DNA of 64,000 nt from Nitratireductor mangrovi (GTDB taxonomy: Bacteria; Pseudomonadota; Alphaproteobacteria; Rhizobiales; Rhizobiaceae): assembly GCF_007922615.2 (NCBI RefSeq), contig NZ_CP042301.2:2418001-2482000 (forward strand), in the 5' to 3' direction. The notes below the pieces were generated by a model. That model ran no database searches, was not told the DNA's origin, and saw only the letters and a program-made list of their open reading frames with translations. The first letter of the stretch is position 1; every line of letters starts with the position of its first letter. Shown piece by piece: positions 8,559 to 16,456 of this stretch. The position numbers and the translations under genes are program-made.

Positions 8559-8589
8559 TTGACTTCAACCATCCTTGAAGCTGTACACA
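8559..8589 (+). promoter_or_regulatory. Second SoxR/MerR-type promoter, before nat
   Basis: -35 TTGACT (8559-8564) is followed, after 19 bases, by a weak -10 TACACA (8584-8589); a 17-base spacing to TGTACA is also possible. The spacer contains the perfect six-base-arm dyad CTTCAACCATCCTTGAAG (8563-8580). Its outer half-sites match the SoxR consensus (11 of 18 positions by my count), though the TTAA centre is absent. It lies 16 bases after the soxR stop and about 50 before nat. Confidence 0.55.
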
Positions 8590-8634
8590 ACCCCCTTACG
8601 TGACCGGAAAGACGACCAGCAAAGGCCTGTTCCC

Positions 8635-9507
8635 ATGTCAGATGCAGCCACCTTGCCACGCGGCGATGCGGCGTCCGAACCCCTCGATCTCGACGCCTAC
8701 TTCCGCCGCATCGGCTATCACGGGCCGCGCGAGCCGACATTCGCGGTGCTCGCCGCGCTTCACGAGGCCCACCCGCAGGCAATCCCGTTCGAAAACCTCG
8801 ATCCCTTCATGGGCAAGGCCGTCGACCTCGAACCGGCTCGCGTCCTCGACAAGCTGATCGGCCGCGGCCGCGGCGGCTATTGCTTCGAGCACAACCTCGT
8901 CTTCATGCGCGCGCTGCGAGCGCTCGGCTTCACTGTCGGCGGACTTGCGGCACGCGTGCTCTGGGGCCAAGCGGAAGACGCGGTGACCCCGCGCGGACAC
9001 CAATTGCTGCGCATCGACCTCGACGGTCGCATCCTGATTGCCGATGTCGGCTTCGGCGGGCTGACGCTGACGACGCCGCTGCTGCTGGCGCCCGGCATCG
9101 TGCAGGAGACGCCGCACGAAAGCTTCCGCATCCTGGAGACCGGCGATCATTTTCGCTTGCAGGCCGAAGTCGATGGCCAATGGCGCACGCTCTACCGCTT
9201 CGACCTCGCACCGCAGTTCGACGTCGACTATCAGGTCTCGAGCTATTTCCTGTCGACCAACCCGGCCTCGCATTTCGTCACCAGCCTCATCGCCGCCCGC
9301 GCTGTGCCCGGTCGCCGCTACGCCCTTCGCGGAAATTCATTCGCAATCCATGAGAAGGGCGGCCGCACGCAACGGCGCGAGCTCAACGACCCCGACGAAC
9401 TGGCCTCAATTCTGGAGCGCGATTTCAAGATCGCCATTCCCGACCGACGCGCGTTCGTGCGCATGCTGCTCGAAAAGAAGGTCGTCGCGTGCGGCCCCCC
9501 TGCGTGA
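8635..9507 (+). CDS. nat: Arylamine N-acetyltransferase
   Basis: 290 aa. Transfers acetyl from acetyl-CoA to aromatic amines, hydrazines or hydroxylamines in the cytoplasm. The catalytic triad is visible: C83 in [12 protein letters not shown]122 in PRGHQLL and D137 in IADVGFGG. The 39- and 15-residue spacings match known bacterial NATs such as that of Mesorhizobium loti. Start [10 protein letters not shown] chosen; the longer frame from 8575 runs through the promoter. A SoxR-like box in its promoter suggests induction by redox-active aromatics. The trmL start overlaps its stop. Confidence 0.93.
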   Translation: MSDAATLPRGDAASEPLDLDAYFRRIGYHGPREPTFAVLAALHEAHPQAIPFENLDPFMGKAVDLEPARVLDKLIGRGRGGYCFEHNLVFMRALRALGFTVGGLAARVLWGQAEDAVTPRGHQLLRIDLDGRILIADVGFGGLTLTTPLLLAPGIVQETPHESFRILETGDHFRLQAEVDGQWRTLYRFDLAPQFDVDYQVSSYFLSTNPASHFVTSLIAARAVPGRRYALRGNSFAIHEKGGRTQRRELNDPDELASILERDFKIAIPDRRAFVRMLLEKKVVACGPPA

Positions 9508-9968
9508 CCGGCCCCTTCGACATCGCGCTCTACCAGCCGGACATTCCGGGCAATACGGGCGCCATCCTGCGGCTCGCGGCCTGCCTCGGCGTTCAGGTCC
9601 ATATCGTCGAACCGGCCGGCTTCGACCTTTCCGACCGGACGCTGAAACGCGCCGGCATGGATTATCTGGAGATGGCGGCGCTGACCCGCCATGCCAACTG
9701 GGAAATGTTCAACGCCTGGCGCGTGGACGAAAATCGCCGCCTGTTGCTCTTCTCGACGCGCGCCGCCCTGCCCTATGCCGGCTTCGACTATCGCCGCGGC
9801 GATATCCTGCTCTTCGGCCGCGAATCGGCCGGCGCTCCCGACCATGTGCACGCGGCCGCCGACGAACGCCTGACGATCCCGATGCCGGGTGGCGGCCGCA
9901 GCCTCAACCTCGCGGTGGCCGCGGCAATGGCCGCCGGCGAAGCGATGCGGCAGGTGGGAGCGCGCTAG
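9504..9968 (+). CDS. trmL: tRNA (cytidine(34)-2'-O)-methyltransferase TrmL
   Basis: 154 aa SPOUT methyltransferase that 2'-O-methylates the wobble base of tRNA-Leu anticodons using SAM. Family marks are [20 protein letters not shown] near the N-terminus, [13 protein letters not shown], and the knot motif [20 protein letters not shown]. The GTG start at 9504 overlaps the nat stop as GTGA; a GTG at 9489 is an alternative. Coupling to nat puts it on a possibly SoxR-controlled transcript. A short hairpin (GTTGGC gatt GCCAAC, 9983-9998) follows without a U tract. Confidence 0.9.
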   Translation: MTGPFDIALYQPDIPGNTGAILRLAACLGVQVHIVEPAGFDLSDRTLKRAGMDYLEMAALTRHANWEMFNAWRVDENRRLLLFSTRAALPYAGFDYRRGDILLFGRESAGAPDHVHAAADERLTIPMPGGGRSLNLAVAAAMAAGEAMRQVGAR

Positions 9969-10134
9969 CAGGAGTTGGAGGCGAGTTGGCGATTGCCAAC
10001 GGCGTGATGCCGATCGGACGTCACCGCGATCGAGGCCAAGGATAGTCCGCTGTCGTGAGACCGCAATCGCCTAACATCGGGCGGTCGGCGCCAAGCGACC
10101 GCCTGATCGAACAGAAACCATATCTGCCGCGCCA

Positions 10135-10392
10135 TCAATCCGCCGTCGGCAGCCGCCGCATGGTGAATTCGATGACGTCCTCGGGGCGCTCGCACCAGCT
10201 TTCGATCGCGGTCCAGTAGGCCTGCTTCGGCCAGCGGTCGAACCATTCGCGCGCCTTGGCCCGGGCATCGTCGCGCGGCAGGATATAGGTCTCGCGCAGG
10301 AAGCCGTCACGCGGCAGCCGCTCCCCCTCCGAACGGTGCCTGTCGAGCCTCTTTTTCAACCCCTCAAGGGGCGGTCTCGGCGGTGTTCGCAC
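10135..10392 (-). CDS. Conserved hypothetical protein, 85 aa
   Basis: A small basic soluble protein from a GTG start with GAGG six bases upstream. Residues such as RETYILPRDDARAKAREWFDRWPKQAYWTAIESW have the look of a conserved fold rich in Trp and Arg. I do not recognise a named family. It is divergent from hemF, with 160 bases between them. Confidence 0.7.
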   Translation of the reverse strand: MRTPPRPPLEGLKKRLDRHRSEGERLPRDGFLRETYILPRDDARAKAREWFDRWPKQAYWTAIESWCERPEDVIEFTMRRLPTAD

Positions 10393-10552
10393 AAAGCCTC
10401 TCCCAAGGTCCCGGCAAGCCTATTAACGAATCGCATGGCTGGCGAGTCATTTGTGCCGGCGTCGACGAAGCGCCGCCGCGCTTGCCCGAACCGCCCGATC
10501 GGCGCTATTGCGCCGGGTGCCGGCAACTGCGCCGGCGGCGGAAGGGATTGTG

Positions 10553-11464
10553 ATGCAGCGCCCGGAAATTCCGGCCGACATGCCGGCCGACATCGAGGAC
10601 AGGAAGGCCGAGGCAAAGACCTGGTTCGAGCAGCTGCGCGACCGCATCTGTGCCGAATTCGAGGCGCTGGAGGACGAACTCGACGGGCCGCTGTCCGACC
10701 AGCCGGCCGGGCGCTTCGAAAAAAGGCCGTGGCAGCGCGATGAAGGCCTTGGCGGCGGCGGGGTCATGTCGATGATCCATGGCCGCGTCTTCGAAAAGGC
10801 CGGCGTGCACACCTCGACCGTTTATGGCGAGTTCTCGCCCGAGTTCCGCAGGCAGATCCCCGGCAGCGAGGAAGACCCGCGCTTCTGGGCCTCCGGCATC
10901 TCGCTGATCGCCCATCCGTGGAATCCCAACGTGCCGGCCGTGCATATGAACACCCGCATGGTCGTCACCGCCCGGCAGTGGTTCGGGGGCGGCGCCGACC
11001 TGACCCCGGTGCTCGACCGCCGCCGCCGCCAGGACGATCCCGACACGGTCGATTTCCACGCCGCCATGCAGGCCGCCTGCGCCCGGCATGCCATCGCCGA
11101 CCATGCGAAATACAAGGCCTGGTGCGACGAATATTTCTTTCTCACCCACCGCAACGAGGCGCGCGGCATCGGCGGCATCTTCTACGACTGGCTGCATTCG
11201 GCGCCCGAAAAGGGCGGCTGGCAGGCAGACTTCGCTTTCACCAGGGATGTCGGCGAAAGCTTTGCCGCGATCTATCCAGAACTGGTGCGGCGCAATTTCA
11301 ACGACGCCTGGAGCGATGCCGACCGCGACGAGCAACTCATCCGCCGTGGCCGTTATGTCGAGTTCAACCTGCTTTACGACCGCGGCACCACCTTCGGGCT
11401 CAAGACCGGCGGCAATGTCGATTCGATCCTGTCATCGATGCCGCCAATGGTGAAATGGCCGTAA
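10553..11464 (+). CDS. hemF: Oxygen-dependent coproporphyrinogen III oxidase
   Basis: 303 aa, the usual HemF length. Converts coproporphyrinogen III to protoporphyrinogen IX with O2, in haem biosynthesis. Diagnostic stretches are [62 protein letters not shown] and [19 protein letters not shown]. The start [10 protein letters not shown] is preceded by GAAGG; a much longer in-frame extension is rejected. Haem supply fits the nearby bc1 operon functionally, though not as an operon. Confidence 0.96.
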   Translation: MQRPEIPADMPADIEDRKAEAKTWFEQLRDRICAEFEALEDELDGPLSDQPAGRFEKRPWQRDEGLGGGGVMSMIHGRVFEKAGVHTSTVYGEFSPEFRRQIPGSEEDPRFWASGISLIAHPWNPNVPAVHMNTRMVVTARQWFGGGADLTPVLDRRRRQDDPDTVDFHAAMQAACARHAIADHAKYKAWCDEYFFLTHRNEARGIGGIFYDWLHSAPEKGGWQADFAFTRDVGESFAAIYPELVRRNFNDAWSDADRDEQLIRRGRYVEFNLLYDRGTTFGLKTGGNVDSILSSMPPMVKWP

Positions 11465-11561
11465 CCAGTTGAAATCGTGATCGCCAATCCGGCAACGAAA
11501 CGCCGCATTTCGTGTTATCCTTGTTGAAACCCGCCAGCAGAACGGAAACAGGAGGAAGACG

Positions 11562-11747
11562 ATGAAGGAATTCCATTGCGGATCGCTCGTTCCCGGCTGT
11601 GACTGGCACACCCGGCACGAAGACGAAGCCGAGGTGATGCGCCGCGCGGTCGAGCACATGCGCGTCGACCATGGCGAGGACGTCATCCGCGAAACGATGG
11701 TCGACGCCATCCGCTCGCGCATCCAGAAGGCGCGCGACGCCGCCTGA
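11562..11747 (+). CDS. DUF1059 small protein
   Basis: 61 aa with a strong Shine-Dalgarno (GGAGG about eight bases before ATG). The sequence MKEFHCGSLVPGCDWHTRHE followed by DEAEVMRRAVEHMRVDHGED fits the DUF1059 family of short Cys/His proteins, in which the pair C6 and C13 and several His might bind metal. Function unknown. Monocistronic, followed by a strong terminator. Confidence 0.85.
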   Translation: MKEFHCGSLVPGCDWHTRHEDEAEVMRRAVEHMRVDHGEDVIRETMVDAIRSRIQKARDAA

Positions 11748-11769
11748 CATTGCCAGCGAAAACGCGCTC

Positions 11770-11798
11770 AAAAGCCCCGGTGTTTCCGGGGCTTTTTT
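11770..11798. terminator. Rho-independent terminator, bidirectional
   Basis: AAAAGCCCCGG-TGTTT-CCGGGGCTTTTTT: a perfect GC stem with T-runs in both directions. It ends the DUF1059 gene on the plus strand and may also serve cca, which stops at 11857 on the minus strand. Confidence 0.92.
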
Positions 11799-11856
11799 GC
11801 AGGGTTTGCGCCGAAATTCGTGAAACCCGGGCAGAAGTCACGGAAAAGTCGGGCAG

Positions 11857-13131
11857 CTAGCCGAGCAATTCCCGTTTCATGCGTTCCGCCTCGTCGATGA
11901 GCTCTGACCGCTCCAGCCGGAAGCCGGAATCGATCCACATCTCCTCCAGGTCGCGCAGCGCATTGCCCATCTTTGGTCCGGCCGGAATGCCGAGTTCGAC
12001 AAGGTCGGTTCCGCCGAGCGGAAATTTCGGCGCCGTCCAGCCGTCGAGGAACTTTTTCAGCCGGTAGAAGCCGCCGGCCTCGACCATCGCCTTGTCATCG
12101 CCCGCGGCACGCGCTCTCGCAGAGGCGAGCGCCAGCCGCAGTCGGTCCTCGAACCCTTCGCGTCCGGCGCGGTAGGCGAGTTTCGCCAGTTCGGTCTCGG
12201 TCGTCGTCGGCGCGACCGCCGGCGTCGCCGCCCAGGCGGCCAGCCGGTCACGCTCGGCGTTGGCCAGTTTCAGCCGCTGCGCCATCGGCGCGATCCTCAC
12301 CGGATCGGGCGGGATGATCGATGCCAGCCGCAACAGCGGGTCCGGCGCCCAGCCGAGATCACGCTCGGCCTCGATCAGGCCGTGAATGCCGTCGATGCCC
12401 CATTTCTCGCTTTCCGGCAGAATGCGGGAAAGAACACTCGCCTGCCGCATCCACAAAAGCGCCCGCGACGGGTCGGTCGCCGCAAGCAGCTTCTTCAGTT
12501 CCGCCCAGACCCGCTCGGCGGAGAGCCCGTCGAGCCCCTGCTTCAGCCGCGCGCAGGCCTTCAGCCCCTCGGCGTCGGGACGGCCGGAGCCGTAACGGGC
12601 GAAGAAGCGGAAGAAGCGCAGGATGCGCAGATAGTCCTCACGGATGCGCTCTTCGGCATCGCCGATGAAACGCACGGTCCGCGTCTCGATGTCGGCCAGC
12701 CCGCCGACGAGGTCGATGACCTCGCCTTCGGCAGTGGCGTAAAGCGCGTTGATGGTGAAGTCGCGCCGCGCCGCGTCGGCCTGCCAGTCGCGGCCGAAAC
12801 GCACCTTGGCGCGCCGGCCATCCGTTTCGATATCGGCGCGCAAGCTCGTGACCTCATAGGCCTTTCCGCCTGCGACCACGGTGATGGTGCCATGTTCGTA
12901 GCCGGTCGGAACCGTCTTGAAACCGGCCCTTCCCGCGCGGGCGATCGTCTCGTCGGGCAGGCAGGTGGTGGCGATGTCGATGTCGCCGGCCGCCTCGCCG
13001 AGGAGCGTGTTGCGCACCGCCCCGCCGGCGACCCGCGCTTCCTCGCCACGCTCCGAAAGCACGGCCAGAAGCCGCTGCAGTTCGGCCGCGCCGAGCCATT
13101 CGGCGCTGTCCGCGATCGAGACCCTGCTCAC
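11857..13131 (-). CDS. cca: CCA tRNA nucleotidyltransferase / poly(A) polymerase family
   Basis: 424 aa class II nucleotidyltransferase that adds or repairs the 3' CCA of tRNAs. The nucleotide-binding core is GGAVRN (36-41) followed by GDIDIAT (49-55), whose two Asp bind the catalytic metals. RRDFTINALY and the RNA-binding segment EDYLRILRFFRFFARYG follow. The GTG start overlaps the upstream CoA-pyrophosphatase stop (GTGA). It is the third gene of a DUF1285-NUDIX-cca operon. Confidence 0.93.
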   Translation of the reverse strand: MSRVSIADSAEWLGAAELQRLLAVLSERGEEARVAGGAVRNTLLGEAAGDIDIATTCLPDETIARAGRAGFKTVPTGYEHGTITVVAGGKAYEVTSLRADIETDGRRAKVRFGRDWQADAARRDFTINALYATAEGEVIDLVGGLADIETRTVRFIGDAEERIREDYLRILRFFRFFARYGSGRPDAEGLKACARLKQGLDGLSAERVWAELKKLLAATDPSRALLWMRQASVLSRILPESEKWGIDGIHGLIEAERDLGWAPDPLLRLASIIPPDPVRIAPMAQRLKLANAERDRLAAWAATPAVAPTTTETELAKLAYRAGREGFEDRLRLALASARARAAGDDKAMVEAGGFYRLKKFLDGWTAPKFPLGGTDLVELGIPAGPKMGNALRDLEEMWIDSGFRLERSELIDEAERMKRELLG

Positions 13132-13757
13132 GCGTAGAGCCTTTCATAGACGGTGCGGATGATGCCGGCGGTGATGCCCCAGATATACCTTTCCCCATGC
13201 GGCATCGTATAGAAGAAGCGCTCGCGCTCGTTCCACACTCGGCTTTCGCGGCGGTGGTTGGCCGGGTCCATCAGGAAACGCAGCGGCACCTCGAAGGCAT
13301 CGTCCACCTCGGCCGGGTTGATGGTGATCGAAAAGCCCGGCCGCACCGTCGCCAGCACCGGCGCGATGCGGTAGCCGCTGCCGGTGACGTAGTCGGGCAT
13401 GCGGCCGGCAATGGCGACGAAGCCGGGGTCGAGCCCGATTTCTTCCTGCGCCTCGCGGATCGCGGCGATCTCGGCGGTGCCGTCATCGGGGTCGATCCGC
13501 CCGCCGGGAAAGGCGATCTGGCCGGAATGGTTTTTCAATGTGTCGGTACGCTTGGTCAGAAGCAGCGTCGCCTCGTCGCCCCTGTCGACGACAGGAATCA
13601 GCACCGCCGCGTCGCGCAGGCGGTTGCCGAGGATCAGGTCCTTGAGCGACGGGTTGAGCACGTGATCGCCGAGTTCGACGGTATGCGGCGCCTGTTCGCG
13701 CAACGCACGGCGGCGGAAGTCCTCGGCCGAGAACGGCAGCGCCTCGATCGCCTCCAT
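13128..13757 (-). CDS. CoA pyrophosphatase (NUDIX hydrolase)
   Basis: 209 aa. It likely hydrolyses CoA or acyl-CoA diphosphate bonds to 4'-phosphopantetheine and 3',5'-ADP. The NUDIX box is seen in FPGGRIDPDDGTAEIAAIRE followed by AQEEIGLDP, and the CoA-type extension LLTKRTDTLKNHSGQIAFPG lies just before it. The ATG at 13757 overlaps the DUF1285 stop by one base; a GTG one codon earlier is possible. Overlaps between all three genes indicate tight translational coupling. Confidence 0.9.
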   Translation of the reverse strand: MEAIEALPFSAEDFRRRALREQAPHTVELGDHVLNPSLKDLILGNRLRDAAVLIPVVDRGDEATLLLTKRTDTLKNHSGQIAFPGGRIDPDDGTAEIAAIREAQEEIGLDPGFVAIAGRMPDYVTGSGYRIAPVLATVRPGFSITINPAEVDDAFEVPLRFLMDPANHRRESRVWNERERFFYTMPHGERYIWGITAGIIRTVYERLYA

Positions 13758-14389
13758 CACTGCCCGCTCAGCTTCTTCAGTTCCGCGGCGGGCATGATCG
13801 GGAAGATTTCGCCCCGCGAGCGCACGGCAAACATCGTCCGGCCGTCGATCTCAAGTTCCTCGCCATGCTCGACCAGTTCGTACATGACCGGGCGCGCGAC
13901 CAGCGCCTCCAGCCGGCCGCGCACCAGGATGTAGGGCTTGAGCCCGCCGGTCTCGTCCTCGTCGACAAAGCGCAGCGGATGTTCCGGCCCGGCCTCGACC
14001 ACATCGCCGACATTGGTGCGAAACGTCATCACCTGGTCGTCGCCTGAACCCGAAACGTCGACCTCGACGGCCACGAAAGGCGCGTCCTCGACGCGGATCG
14101 CCACCCGCTCCACCGGGGTGACGAGATAGGTGATGCCGTCAGCGTCCTTGCGCAGCACGGTGGAGAAAAGCTGCACCAGCGGCATGCGGCCGATCGGCGT
14201 TCCCATGTAGAACCAGGTGCCGTCGGCCCTGATTTCCATGTCGAGTTCGCCGCAGAATTCAGGGTTCCAGCGCTCCACCGGCGGCAATCCCTTGCCGGCC
14301 CGCGCAGCGCGCGAAATCAATGCCGCAAGACCAGCCGCATCACCAGCCTCGTTCAAGCCTTTGGATGTATGGCTGTTTTGCTCGGACAT
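13757..14389 (-). CDS. DUF1285 domain protein
   Basis: 210 aa from MSEQNSHTSKGL; the longer in-frame start at 14470 adds an unlikely extension into the divergent promoter. Visible family features are PPVERWNPEFCGELDMEIRA, DGTWFYMGTPIGRMPLVQLF and KDADGITYLVTPVERVAI, typical of DUF1285. The function is not established. It is the first gene of the DUF1285-NUDIX-cca operon, divergent from the MoxR operon with 139 bases between. Confidence 0.88.
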   Translation of the reverse strand: MSEQNSHTSKGLNEAGDAAGLAALISRAARAGKGLPPVERWNPEFCGELDMEIRADGTWFYMGTPIGRMPLVQLFSTVLRKDADGITYLVTPVERVAIRVEDAPFVAVEVDVSGSGDDQVMTFRTNVGDVVEAGPEHPLRFVDEDETGGLKPYILVRGRLEALVARPVMYELVEHGEELEIDGRTMFAVRSRGEIFPIMPAAELKKLSGQ

Positions 14390-14528
14390 GGTCACGAAAT
14401 AGTCACTGTCGTTCCGCTTGTCAGCCACTTTGGCTGTTTTAAGTTCAGGCTCGATATATCGGAATGCCACGAATCAGCGGATCATGTGTTCTCGGCAACG
14501 GGTTCCGGTCAACAGGGGAAAACTCGGC

Positions 14529-15536
14529 ATGGGCGTGAGCGCGAAGGAGAAGGCAGCCACGGAGAAGGAGATCATCGCGGCGGCCGAAAGCGCGCTCGCC
14601 GACCTCTCCAGGGTCCGCGACTCCGTCGGTAGGGTGATCTTCGGCCAGGAAACCGTAGTCGAGCGCACCATGGTGGCGATCCTCGCCGGCGGCCATGCGC
14701 TGCTGGTCGGCGTTCCGGGACTGGCCAAGACCAAGCTGGTCGAGACCCTTGGCATCGTTCTCGGCCTTGATTCGCGGCGCATCCAGTTCACCCCCGACCT
14801 GATGCCTTCCGACATCCTTGGCTCCGAGGTCATGGAGCAGGACGAGAACGGGAAGCGCTATTTCCGCTTCATTCCCGGTCCGGTCTTCGCGCAGCTGCTG
14901 ATGGCGGACGAGATCAACCGCGCCAGCCCGCGCACCCAGTCGGCGCTGCTGCAGTCGATGCAGGAGTACCACGTCACCGTGGCTGGCGCGCGCCATGACC
15001 TGCCGGCCCCGTTCCACGTTCTGGCGACACAGAACCCGCTCGAACAGGAAGGGACCTATCCCTTGCCCGAGGCGCAGCTCGACCGCTTCCTGATGCAGGT
15101 CGACATCCTCTATCCCGAGATCGAGGCCGAGCGCCGCATCCTGCTCGAGACCACCGGGGTCGAGGAAGCAAAGGCCGTCAACGTGCTGACAGGCGAAAGG
15201 CTCCGCGAGATCCAGGCGCTGATCCGCCGTATGCCGGTTCCCGAAAGCGTGGTCGAGGCGATCCTCGACCTGGTCCGCTCGGCGCGTCCCGGAATGGGCA
15301 ACGCCGACACCGACAAGCATGTCGCCTGGGGTCCCGGCCCGCGCGCAAGCCAGGCGCTGACCTTGTGCGCGCGCGCCCGGGCGCTGTTCGACGGCCGGCT
15401 GGCGCCATCTGTCGATGACGTCCACGCGCTCGCCGAGCCGGTGCTTCAGCATCGCATGGCGCTGACCTTTGCGGCGCGCGCCGAAGGCATGAACGTACGC
15501 GACGTGATCGCGAGGCTGGTGAAAGCGGGCGGTTGA
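14529..15536 (+). CDS. MoxR-family AAA+ ATPase
   Basis: 335 aa chaperone-like AAA+ protein. Walker A GVPGLAKTK lies at about 61-69, Walker B LLMADEIN at about 123-130, sensor 1 in VLATQNPLEQEGTYPLPEAQ and the Arg-finger region LDRFLMQ. MoxR proteins partner with DUF58 and VWA proteins to activate or assemble cell-envelope complexes. The ATG at 14529 was chosen over a longer frame starting in the intergenic region. The stop overlaps the DUF58 start (TGATG). First of four coupled genes. Confidence 0.93.
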   Translation: MGVSAKEKAATEKEIIAAAESALADLSRVRDSVGRVIFGQETVVERTMVAILAGGHALLVGVPGLAKTKLVETLGIVLGLDSRRIQFTPDLMPSDILGSEVMEQDENGKRYFRFIPGPVFAQLLMADEINRASPRTQSALLQSMQEYHVTVAGARHDLPAPFHVLATQNPLEQEGTYPLPEAQLDRFLMQVDILYPEIEAERRILLETTGVEEAKAVNVLTGERLREIQALIRRMPVPESVVEAILDLVRSARPGMGNADTDKHVAWGPGPRASQALTLCARARALFDGRLAPSVDDVHALAEPVLQHRMALTFAARAEGMNVRDVIARLVKAGG

Positions 15537-16456
15537 TGGCGCAAATCGGCGAAGCGGCCGTCCCGGTCGCAACCAGTGACGCCCTTGCGCGCGGTCGGCT
15601 CCGCGCATCCCTCGTCCCCGACCTGCTGATCGACGCCCGCCGCATCGTCAACACTGTCATTTCCGGCTGGCACGGCCGCCGCAAGCGCGGCATCGGCGAG
15701 AATTTCTGGCAGTTCCGGCCCTATGTCGAGGGCGAGGCGATCGCCCGCATCGACTGGCGCCGCTCGGCTCGCGACGACCAGCACACCTATGTGCGCGACC
15801 GCGAATGGGAGGCCGCGCACACAGTATGGCTTTGGGCCGATCCCTCGCCATCGATGCTCTACAAGTCGGTCAACGCCACCGTCTCCAAGGAGTCGCGCGC
15901 CATGGTGCTGACCCTGGCGCTGGCCGAACTTTTGTCGCGCAGCGGCGAGCGCATCGCCTGGCCCGGCCTGTCCGATCCCTTCGTGGCCCGCAACGGCGCC
16001 GAAAGGCTGGCCGCGATCCTCAGCCACACCGCCGAGTTCCCGCAGCGGCCGGACCTTTCGACCATTCGCCGCTTCTCAGATATCGTCATCGCCAGCGACT
16101 TCCTCGACCCGGTCGAGGAAACCATGGAATGGCTCGACCCGCTCGCCCGCCACGGCGTGCGCGCCCACCTGATCGAGGTCGCCGACCCGGCCGAAGAGAA
16201 CTTCCCCTATGCCGGGCGCACCGAGTTCCGTGATCCCGAAACCGGCGAAAAGCTCACCGCCGGCCGTGCCGAGACGCTGGGCGAAGACTACCGCCAGCTC
16301 TATCTGGCGCGCCGCGAGGCGCTCGGCGCCTGGTGCAAGCGGCTGTCCTGGAGCTACACGGTCAATCACACCGACCGCCTCGCCTCCGAGGCGCTGGTGC
16401 GCGTACATATGGCGCTGGGCGCGGGCACCAGCTATGCTGCGGGGGTCCGGCCATGA
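15536..16456 (+). CDS. DUF58 domain protein
   Basis: 306 aa. The DUF58 signature GIGENFWQFRPYVEGEAIAR then IDWRRSARDD is clear in the first third. The remainder (WLWADPSPSM, VIASDFLDP) resembles a degenerate von Willebrand A fold with a DxSxS-like element, here D-P-S-P-S. No membrane helix is evident. It starts one base inside the MoxR stop and ends in a four-base ATGA overlap with the next gene, so it is co-translated with both. Confidence 0.9.
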   Translation: MAQIGEAAVPVATSDALARGRLRASLVPDLLIDARRIVNTVISGWHGRRKRGIGENFWQFRPYVEGEAIARIDWRRSARDDQHTYVRDREWEAAHTVWLWADPSPSMLYKSVNATVSKESRAMVLTLALAELLSRSGERIAWPGLSDPFVARNGAERLAAILSHTAEFPQRPDLSTIRRFSDIVIASDFLDPVEETMEWLDPLARHGVRAHLIEVADPAEENFPYAGRTEFRDPETGEKLTAGRAETLGEDYRQLYLARREALGAWCKRLSWSYTVNHTDRLASEALVRVHMALGAGTSYAAGVRP

